Shown here: positions 6,680-11,758 of the stretch, in pieces
Position numbering within the stretch: position 1 is the first letter of the stretch
How the letters are laid out: every line of letters begins with the position of its first letter
NCBI GenBank assembly: GCA_023134955.1
Contig: JAGLUC010000238.1
Span: 1-11,758, forward strand
From: Methylococcales bacterium
GTDB lineage: Bacteria > Pseudomonadota > Gammaproteobacteria > Methylococcales > Methylomonadaceae
Length of the DNA: 11,758 nucleotides
Direction: 5' to 3'
Made by a program: the position numbers and the translations under genes
The notes under the pieces: model-generated
Told to the model about the DNA's origin: nothing
Databases searched by the model: none
Seen by the model: only the letters and a program-made list of their open reading frames with translations

Positions 6680-7494
6680 TGGTTAAGAAAACAGAAAGAG
6701 ATAGACTTAAGGCGCTTTCAATATTAGATTTAATGGCTATGAAACAGTCGGGTGAGAAGATTTCCTGCCTGACAGCCTATGATGCAAGTTTTAGTCAGAT
6801 AATTGACCGTGCAGGTGTTGACATAATGTTGGTAGGAGATTCCTTGGGGATGGTTGTTCAAGGAAAAAAAACCACGGTATCAGTATCCATCGATGAAATG
6901 GTTTATCACACGCAATGTGTGACTAACGCAAGGTCAAGAGCGTTTATTGTTGCTGATTTGCCTTTTTTGAGCTATGCCTCAATTGAAATAGCAACCCAAA
7001 ATGCCGCTAAATTGATGCAGTCAGCTGATGCACAAATGGTAAAGCTTGAAGGGGCACATATAGATATTATTGAATCTTTAGTTAAGTACGGCGTGCCAGT
7101 TTGTGGACATTTGGGTTTGTTACCTCAATCAATTAATCAATTGGGTGCTTATAAAATTCAAGGTAAGTCCTCAAAAGATGCAAAGAAAATTCTTGAAGAT
7201 GCTAAGAAAATTGAACAGGCGGGAGCAAGCCTTTTAGTGTTGGAATGTATTCCGGCTGAATTAGCTGCTGAGGTTACAAAACAATTGAAAATTCCTGTTA
7301 TTGGTATTGGTGCGGGAGTCGATTGTGATGGGCAAGTACTGGTTTTATACGATATGTTAGGTATCAGCATGAGAAAAGTACCTAAATTCTGTAAAAACTT
7401 CATGGAAACAGCGATTGATGTTAGTGAAGCGGTTCAGCAGTTCCATAAAGCGGTCAAGCAGTCAGAATTTCCAGCAATAAAGCATAGTTTTTAA
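6679..7494 (+). CDS. panB: Ketopantoate hydroxymethyltransferase
   Basis: PanB, 271 residues, transfers a hydroxymethyl group from methylene-tetrahydrofolate to alpha-ketoisovalerate, the first committed step of pantothenate (and so CoA) synthesis. The barrel motifs are clear: SCLTAYDASF, MLVGDSLGMVVQG (metal ligand Asp54), VADLPFLSY (Asp93), MVKLEGA (Lys122), VCGHLGLLPQS, LLVLECIPAEL with the catalytic Glu189, and PVIGIGAG. The start is the ATG at 6679, overlapping the folK stop, with AGAGG eight bases upstream. An in-frame ATG at 6646 would overlap folK by 34 bases and adds residues not expected in the family. FolK feeds the folate pathway that supplies the PanB cofactor, a plausible reason for the gene order. 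Confidence 0.95.
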   Translation: MVKKTERDRLKALSILDLMAMKQSGEKISCLTAYDASFSQIIDRAGVDIMLVGDSLGMVVQGKKTTVSVSIDEMVYHTQCVTNARSRAFIVADLPFLSYASIEIATQNAAKLMQSADAQMVKLEGAHIDIIESLVKYGVPVCGHLGLLPQSINQLGAYKIQGKSSKDAKKILEDAKKIEQAGASLLVLECIPAELAAEVTKQLKIPVIGIGAGVDCDGQVLVLYDMLGISMRKVPKFCKNFMETAIDVSEAVQQFHKAVKQSEFPAIKHSF

Positions 7495-7504
7495 TTTGAA
7501 TAGA

Positions 7505-8362
7505 ATGCAAAAAGTGACAAGCGTTAAAGCATTAAGGGATATTGTTCAGCAGTGGAAACAACAAGGGTTGTGTATAGCATTTGTACCGACTATGGGAAAT
7601 CTTCATGCAGGACATATTAAATTAGTCACTGAGGCAAAAAAAAAAGCAGATAGGATAGTCGTCAGTATTTTTGTTAATCCCACTCAATTTGGTGTCGGGG
7701 AAGATTTTAAAAGCTACCCAAGGACAGAGGAGCTTGATCAGGAGCTATTGAATGCGGCTTCTGCTGACTTACTATTTTTGCCAACTGTTTTAGAAATGTA
7801 TCCGCAACAAAGTAAAACAGTTGTTTCTGTTGCTGATTTATCTCAAAGCCATTGTGGGGCACATAGAGTCGGTCACTTTGATGGAGTGGCAACCGTTGTT
7901 GCTAAATTATTTAATATAGTTCAACCAGACCTGGCAGTTTTTGGTGAAAAAGATTTTCAGCAATTACTGGTAATTAAACAGATGGTGAAAGACCTAAATA
8001 TGGCAATTGATATTATAGGCGTTGCAACAGAAAGAGAGAGTGATGGATTGGCAATGAGTTCTCGTAATGCTTATTTGTCAAAACAGCAAAGATTAGTTGC
8101 GGTTCAAATGTATCTGTCATTATGCAAAGCAAAGGAAAGTGTTTTATCAGCTGAGCAAGGAATGAGTACTACTGAATCTCAGCAACAAAAATGCCTGGAG
8201 AACTTTGGTTTTAAGGTGGATTATTTTTCCATCTGTAGGAATGATAACCTGCAACAAGCTACAGATACCGATGAGCAAATAGTTATTCTAGTCGCTGCTA
8301 AATTGGGTAGTACACGATTGATTGATAATATTTGTTTTAATCGTAACCCTACAATAAATTAA
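7505..8362 (+). CDS. panC: Pantothenate synthetase
   Basis: PanC, 285 residues, joins pantoate and beta-alanine using ATP through a pantoyl-adenylate. The HIGH-type motif is at LHAGH (34-37 hold the two His), after VPTMGN. FVNPTQF, the GHFDGVATVVAKLFN stretch, FGEKDFQQLLVIK and the MSSRNAYL loop (KMSKS equivalent) follow in family order, and the C-terminal domain ends with the usual RLIDN. The start is taken as the ATG at 7505 because it aligns with the E. coli N-terminus; an in-frame TTG at 7496 is the alternative. Neither has a strong ribosome site, and only ten bases separate it from panB, so coupling is likely. panD, which makes beta-alanine and often follows panC, is not in the window. 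Confidence 0.93.
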   Translation: MQKVTSVKALRDIVQQWKQQGLCIAFVPTMGNLHAGHIKLVTEAKKKADRIVVSIFVNPTQFGVGEDFKSYPRTEELDQELLNAASADLLFLPTVLEMYPQQSKTVVSVADLSQSHCGAHRVGHFDGVATVVAKLFNIVQPDLAVFGEKDFQQLLVIKQMVKDLNMAIDIIGVATERESDGLAMSSRNAYLSKQQRLVAVQMYLSLCKAKESVLSAEQGMSTTESQQQKCLENFGFKVDYFSICRNDNLQQATDTDEQIVILVAAKLGSTRLIDNICFNRNPTIN

Positions 8363-8413
8363 TCAAGATAATTTGTAACTACGCAGCATGAAATGACTGA
8401 TACAGCTCTTAAG

Positions 8414-8481
8414 CCCTCTCTTGCTGGATGCCTACACGGATGTAGGTGAGTAGAGCAATGCAGGAGCAATTGCCGAGAGGG
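8414..8481 (+). repeat. Hairpin repeat, copy 1, with terminal inverted ends
   Basis: CCCTCTC (8414-8420) and GAGAGGG (8475-8481) are perfect inverted ends enclosing a hairpin, CCTACA-CGGA-TGTAGG (8431-8446), followed by TAGAGCAATG and TTGCCGAG. The second half is repeated about 61 bases on. The inverted ends make this 68-base block look like a small mobile or REP-like element, or a structured RNA. Confidence 0.55.
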
Positions 8482-8492
8482 TAAAGTGACGA

Positions 8493-8541
8493 CTGCATGG
8501 ATGCAGAAGGTAGAGCAACGCATGGAGCAGTTGCCGAGGAG
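8493..8541 (+). repeat. Hairpin repeat, copy 2
   Basis: CTGCA-TGGA-TGCAG (8493-8506) followed by TAGAGCAACG and TTGCCGAGGAGG matches copy 1 at 60-61 base spacing. Relative to copy 1 the third pair of the stem has changed from A-T to G-C on both sides, so pairing is preserved. The 3' inverted end of copy 1 is altered here (GAGGAGG). Confidence 0.55.
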
Positions 8542-8659
8542 GAATAAAATGATTCTTTTTTGCAAATGTTTTTTTTCTCCACCTCTAAAAATAAAAATAA
8601 AAAGAATAAGGATCAAGAATGTTCTTAAAGAGAGTAGAAGAATATAATTGCTCAGCCCC

Positions 8660-8683
8660 CCTCTTAGGAAAAGAGAGGTTTTT
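8660..8683 (+). terminator. Probable terminator of the pcnB-panC operon
   Basis: CCTCT (8660-8664) pairs with AGAGG (8674-8678), or CTCTT with AAGAG one register over, followed by five Ts (8679-8683). It is the only T-run hairpin on the plus strand after panC, though it lies about 300 bases beyond the stop codon. Confidence 0.45.
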
Positions 8684-8755
8684 ATAAGCTATAAATCCTT
8701 TTAGACCTTTACACATACGGTTTCTTAGAACCCGAGGACTGTGGTCACCCCAGCT

Positions 8756-9889
8756 TTAGTTTTTAACCAGCTTCACCTCATCCAACGCAAAATAGCCGTT
8801 ATAACCTTGCATATAGAGGGCGGCGCGGTGCCCAAATAGGATGACGGCTAGGGTTTTGGTGGTGAGTGTTTCATCATAGCCTTTTACACGGACTTGTGTG
8901 CCGATGGGGTGAGTTCGATTCCAGTCATCTATATTCTGCTGTGGTGTTTTTAAGCTTTGATCAGTTTCGGCTTGCCCTGAGGGTTGACTATTGCTTGCTG
9001 CTGTCTCGAAGTTGGCTTGCTTGCCTTGTGATAGATCATCTGGCTTGAACTGGCTCTTTATACTTCGGATCAACTTGTTTAGCACATCGCCAGAGCCAAG
9101 TTCGGTAAATTCCATCTCACCTTGTTGCAATAGGTAGTGCATGCTTTCTAGCCAACGCACAGAGTGGGTGAGTTGTTCTGACAGGTTTTGGGTAATATTA
9201 TCGACCTGATAAGGCAGGGCGTGGACATTACTGATGACAGGGATTTCTGGGGCAGAAAAACTAAAGCTGTCTAGAAACCGATTAAATTCTGTTTGTATGG
9301 GTTGCATATAGCGCGAATGAAATGCACCGCTGACATTCAGCGGAATAAACATGGCAGCTGCCTGCTCGAAAAAGGTTTGTGCGTTTTGAATGTCGGTTTC
9401 TAACCCAGAAATAATGGTTTGGTTATGGGCGTTATAGTTGGCAATGTCGATGGATGTGAGTTTGTTATTAACAAGTATTTCATCAATTTTATCTGTTGTT
9501 AGGCCAATAACGGCTGCCATGCTACCTTTTGGTGCTGTGCTCATTAGCTCACCGCGTTTTTTGACCAGTTTAAGGCCGTCCTCAAAGCTGATTGCACCGG
9601 CGCTTTCTAGCGCGTTATATTCTCCTAAGCTGTGGCCTGCGACAAAGTCTGGGCGGCTGCCAGTGTCTTTTATTTGTTTTCTGTAAGCAAGTGCGTTAAC
9701 AACATAGAGGGCGGGTTGGGTGTATTGTGTCTGACCGAGTTGCTGCTTTGGGTCTTGAAGGCAAAGTTCCTTGATGGAGTAGCCCAGTATGGCATCCGCT
9801 TTTTGGATGATGTCTGGGAACACATCAAACAGGTTTTCGCCCATGCCAATATGTTGAGAGCCTTGACCAGGGAATAGGTAAGTTTTCAT
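8756..9889 (-). CDS. Trans-acting malonyl-CoA acyltransferase with extra C-terminal module
   Basis: A 377-residue FabD-fold enzyme resembling the free-standing acyltransferases that load malonyl units onto trans-AT polyketide synthases. It has FPGQGSQ at 6-12, QPALYVVNALAY near 58-69, the nucleophile in GHSLGEYNAL (Ser87), Arg112 in VKKRGELM for the malonyl carboxylate, and the catalytic His191 in SGAFHSRYM. The core ends near residue 282. A Gln/Ser-rich linker (283-318) then leads to a conserved-looking module (about 320-377: IGTQVRVKGYDE, AVILFGHRAALYMQGYNGYF). Household FabD is about 310 residues and sits with fab genes; neither applies here. Sampled 60-base blocks are 48-50% G+C, against 35-40% in the pan operon, suggesting acquisition. 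A ribosome site (AAAGG) lies 11 bases before the ATG. A plain FabD role remains possible. Confidence 0.8.
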   Translation of the reverse strand: MKTYLFPGQGSQHIGMGENLFDVFPDIIQKADAILGYSIKELCLQDPKQQLGQTQYTQPALYVVNALAYRKQIKDTGSRPDFVAGHSLGEYNALESAGAISFEDGLKLVKKRGELMSTAPKGSMAAVIGLTTDKIDEILVNNKLTSIDIANYNAHNQTIISGLETDIQNAQTFFEQAAAMFIPLNVSGAFHSRYMQPIQTEFNRFLDSFSFSAPEIPVISNVHALPYQVDNITQNLSEQLTHSVRWLESMHYLLQQGEMEFTELGSGDVLNKLIRSIKSQFKPDDLSQGKQANFETAASNSQPSGQAETDQSLKTPQQNIDDWNRTHPIGTQVRVKGYDETLTTKTLAVILFGHRAALYMQGYNGYFALDEVKLVKN

Positions 9890-9929
9890 TTTATATGTTA
9901 CCTTTCTTTAATTAATAAACTGACACCGC

Positions 9930-9957
9930 TTGAATTGGATATTTACAATTGTAATAT
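9930..9957 (+). promoter_or_regulatory. Promoter with palindrome between the divergent acyltransferases
   Basis: TTGAAT (9930-9935) and TAATAT (9952-9957), 16 bases apart, form a candidate promoter for the rightward gene. The perfect 12-base palindrome TTACAATTGTAA (9943-9954) covers the spacer and part of the -10, a position suited to an operator serving both divergent genes. Confidence 0.4.
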
Positions 9958-9980
9958 GGCTTGTCTGGAATAGGCAATAA

Positions 9981-10994
9981 ATGACTATGGAAACTAAGAC
10001 AAATCCCATTGTCTGGATGTTTTCTGGGCAAGGTTCCCAGTATTATCAAATGGGTAAGGGGCTTTATAACAACAATGATACATTCAGGTTCTGGATGGAC
10101 AGGCTGGATCAGCTTGCCGTCAATTATGTCGGTCACTCCATTGTTGAAATGTTGTATGACAAGAATCAGTCTAAAAGCGAATCTTTCGACCAAATCTTAT
10201 ATACGCATCCGGCACTTTTTATGGTGCAATATTCTTTGGCTAAAACACTTTTAGCCGAGAACTTGCCGTCGCCTGATTATCTGTTTGGTGCCAGTTTGGG
10301 AGAGTTTGTGGCTGCCGCATTCGCCGATGTTGCGGATGTGGAGAAAATGCTGTTTGATATTATCAAGCAAGCCCGGTTGTTTGATATGCACTGTGGCGGC
10401 GGTGCAATGCTGGTTGTTATTGATGATATTGATAGCTTTAAAACTAATCCTCTATTTTCTGATGGATGCGAGTTGGCAGGGGTTAATTTCGATCGTAGTT
10501 TTGTGGTGTCTGGTTTGCAAAACAAAATTCTACAGCTTGCCGAACAACTTAAAAAGCAGGATATTACACATCAGATTTTACCGGTTTCGGTGGCTTTTCA
10601 TTCATCACATATAGATGTCGTTAAAGATATTTTTATGAAAACATTTGCAAACAATATTTATCATCCAGCTAAAATACCGATTATTTCTTGCCTTCAATCT
10701 GCAGATGTTGAGCAAGGTAGGGGAGTGGCAGTCATGGAAGGGCATGGTGGATTTTCGTCTACCCACTGGTGGACTGTGATACGGCAACCGATTGCCTTTA
10801 AACAGACACTGGTTAAATTTCAGCACAACCATCCTCAGGCAGTTTATCTGGATGTTAGTCCGTCTGGAAATATGGCAACCTTTACCAAGTACAATCTTCC
10901 AGAAAGCATGCATAACCGAATTATGTCGATTATGACACCGTTTGGGAATGAGCAGGAGAGTATCGATGCGGTTAAAGAGCGGTTGATAAGATAA
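9981..10994 (+). CDS. Acyl-hydrolase-like acyltransferase homologue (PedC type)
   Basis: A 337-residue acyltransferase-fold protein of the kind found beside trans-AT polyketide synthases. FSGQGSQYYQMGKGLY at 14-29, HPALFMVQYSLAK at 76-88, the nucleophile in GASLGEFVAAAF (Ser105) and His207 in VAFHSSH are present, so a Ser/His catalytic pair is intact. Aligned without gaps to its divergent neighbour, the neighbour's carboxylate-binding Arg112 falls on Ala131 (IIKQARLFD), although an Arg follows at once. Loss of that Arg and the GASLGE form of the nucleophile motif fit the editing acyl hydrolases that clear stalled acyl groups from carrier proteins, as described for PedC. The start ATG has AGG six bases upstream. 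The next 75 bases contain no terminator I can support. No synthase, ketosynthase or carrier protein is in the window. Confidence 0.75.
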   Translation: MTMETKTNPIVWMFSGQGSQYYQMGKGLYNNNDTFRFWMDRLDQLAVNYVGHSIVEMLYDKNQSKSESFDQILYTHPALFMVQYSLAKTLLAENLPSPDYLFGASLGEFVAAAFADVADVEKMLFDIIKQARLFDMHCGGGAMLVVIDDIDSFKTNPLFSDGCELAGVNFDRSFVVSGLQNKILQLAEQLKKQDITHQILPVSVAFHSSHIDVVKDIFMKTFANNIYHPAKIPIISCLQSADVEQGRGVAVMEGHGGFSSTHWWTVIRQPIAFKQTLVKFQHNHPQAVYLDVSPSGNMATFTKYNLPESMHNRIMSIMTPFGNEQESIDAVKERLIR

Positions 10995-11069
10995 GGTACT
11001 ATATAATCATGGTTAGCTGATCAAAACATCCATCTTGACTAATAACTACAATGTAATTATATTCAATTC

Positions 11070-11362
11070 ATGGGTAGTCTAAATTTCGAGTGGGATGAAA
11101 AAAAACATCTCAAACCAGAAAAAGCATGGAATTTCATTTGAGGAAGCCAAAACTATTTTTATAGAATGAGTTGGCTCGATTAATTCCTGACCCTGATAGC
11201 TCTGAAGGTGAAGAGCGTTTTATTCTTATGAGAATGAGTTCGCAGTCAAGACTATTAACGATTTGCCATTGTGAAAGAGGCTTGGGTACTATCCGTATCA
11301 TTTCAGCTCGAAAAGCTGATAAACATGAAAGAAAACAGTATGAGGGTAGTCGCTATGCGTGA
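11070..11362 (+). pseudogene. brnT: BrnT-type toxin, broken by two frameshifts
   Basis: The remains of a BrnT (DUF497) ribonuclease toxin can be read in three frames in succession. The first, from the ATG at 11070, gives NFEWDEKKHLK. A shift near 11112-11116 leads to QKKHGISFEEAKTIF. A second shift near 11164-11168 leads to ELARLIPDPDSSEGEERFIL and on to ISARKADKHERKQYEGSRYA. Each family block is in the right order, and the total length (293 bases, 97 codons plus two bases) equals an intact gene of about 96 codons with small indels. The first event fits a two-base loss and the second a one-base gain. FILMRMSS has Arg where Gly is usual. The product cannot be made in full, so the toxin is inactive unless these are sequencing errors. 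Confidence 0.85.
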
Positions 11363-11564
11363 GTCTTATGATTTTTCAAAATCGCTTAAAAACCCCTATG
11401 CAAAACGCTTAAAAAAACAAATTACTATTCGAATTGATGAGGAAACTATTACTTATTTCAAAGATATGGCTGATACTAAAGGTATTCCCTATCAAAGTTT
11501 AATAAATTTATATCTCAGAGATTGTGCAAGTGAACATAGGCAACTAGAAACAAAATGGAGATAA
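11355..11564 (+). CDS. brnA: CopG/BrnA-type antitoxin
   Basis: A 69-residue ribbon-helix-helix antitoxin partner of a BrnT-type toxin. The start is the ATG at 11355 (MRESYDFSKSLKNPYAKR), which overlaps the last eight bases of the toxin gene, the normal overlap in this operon type. The DNA-binding strand KKQITIRIDEETITYF and the helices ending in GIPYQSLINLYLRDCA are intact and match the CopG-antitoxin family throughout. A longer reading of the same frame from 11271 only runs over toxin sequence. Antitoxins of this kind bind their own promoter and neutralise the toxin. Here the toxin is broken, so the antitoxin is an orphan that may still act as a repressor, or against toxins elsewhere in the genome. 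Confidence 0.85.
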   Translation: MRESYDFSKSLKNPYAKRLKKQITIRIDEETITYFKDMADTKGIPYQSLINLYLRDCASEHRQLETKWR

Positions 11565-11567
11565 AGC

Positions 11568-11630
11568 AGCTAACGAACAAGGTTAGATTGTGAGAACGCA
11601 GCGAACCACAATCTGAACCGTTTGTTGGAC
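11568..11630 (+). other. attC-like recombination site after the antitoxin
   Basis: A 63-base imperfect hairpin starts three bases after the antitoxin stop. The left end AGCTAAC is one mismatch from the R'' box, and the right end GTTGGAC is a perfect R' box (GTTRRRY). The inner arms GGTTAGATTGTG (11581-11592) and CACAATCT-G-AACC (11607-11619) pair over 12 base pairs with one unpaired G, like the extrahelical base of integron sites, around a 14-base loop. AACAA and TTGTT continue the pairing outward. Size, boxes, bulge and position right after a toxin-antitoxin pair all fit an integron cassette attC. Confidence 0.5.
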
Positions 11631-11758
11631 AAGCCCTGTAATATTCGTACGAAAATGGATGATATTTAATGTGTATCTGACCCTAATGGCACTTACTTAA
11701 CAGCTTATTGCTAATAAATCAGTATGTTACGCCAGGCTCTAATTCAGAGAACAGCGTT

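Larger units (their letters stand above)
8363..8755. other. Non-coding stretch after panC
   Basis: 393 bases between panC and the first acyltransferase gene. They hold two copies of a hairpin repeat (8414-8481 and 8493-8541), an A/T-rich inverted pair (ATTCTTTTT at 8552-8560, AAAAAGAAT near 8598), and a terminator at 8660-8683. Beyond these I see nothing in 8684-8755. A leftward open frame here lacks a ribosome site and protein-like sequence. Confidence 0.55.

Noticed and set aside
7496..7504. TTG as the panC start
   Set aside because: The ATG at 7505 aligns with the known PanC N-terminus, and the TTG has no better ribosome site.
8414..8541. Possible CRISPR array
   Set aside because: There are only two copies, diverged along their whole length with no unique spacers of regular size.
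8359..8616. 85-residue leftward open frame after panC
   Set aside because: It runs across the hairpin repeats, has no ribosome site, and its composition is that of repeat sequence rather than protein.
9912..10193. 93-residue leftward open frame over the divergent promoter
   Set aside because: It is antisense to the start of the acyl-hydrolase-like gene and would cover its promoter; no family resemblance.
11729..11758. Hairpin at the right edge (ACGC/GCGT outer, CTCT/AGAG inner) as a further attC site
   Set aside because: It is cut by the window edge, too short for an attC as seen, and its left box matches the R'' consensus poorly.

Overview
The window looks like chromosome of an AT-rich gammaproteobacterium. 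The evidence is a pcnB-folK-panB-panC operon in the gammaproteobacterial order, LptF and LptG homologues, and the sequence affinities of the household proteins. Genus cannot be fixed from the sequence; a methanotroph-like, sulfur-oxidiser-like or symbiont relative would fit.

Left part (1-4446). The C-terminal third of lptF runs rightward off the left edge. It is not followed by lptG in the same direction. Instead it converges on a leftward pair, lptG and a PAP2-family phosphatase, so the usual lptFG operon is split and inverted. Next come two small exported proteins of unknown function, transcribed divergently from a roughly 295-base spacer. A leftward pair of small membrane-protein genes follows: a 70-residue protein and an RDD-family protein whose homology extends upstream of any normal start codon. 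An integron attC-like hairpin abuts the RDD stop codon.

Central part (4447-8755). A 392-base spacer carries an extended -10 promoter. It leads into a tightly packed operon: poly(A) polymerase (pcnB), HPPK (folK), and the first and last steps of pantothenate synthesis (panB, panC). The genes overlap or nearly touch, so translation is probably coupled. The pcnB frame has no ATG, GTG or TTG at its N-terminus but has a well-placed ribosome site before an ATT, matching the known AUU start of E. coli pcnB. After panC lies a 393-base non-coding stretch with two diverged copies of a hairpin repeat, one base pair of which has changed compensatorily, and a terminator.

Right part (8756-11758). Two divergent acyltransferase-fold genes of the trans-AT polyketide synthase type are present without any synthase. 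One is a malonyl transferase with intact Ser/His/Arg residues and an extra C-terminal module. The other is an acyl-hydrolase-like homologue lacking the carboxylate-binding Arg. A 12-base palindrome lies between them. A BrnT-type toxin gene broken by two frameshifts follows, with an intact CopG-type antitoxin overlapping its end, and then a second attC-like hairpin. This right part looks like accessory DNA: the first acyltransferase is clearly richer in G+C than the operon beside it.
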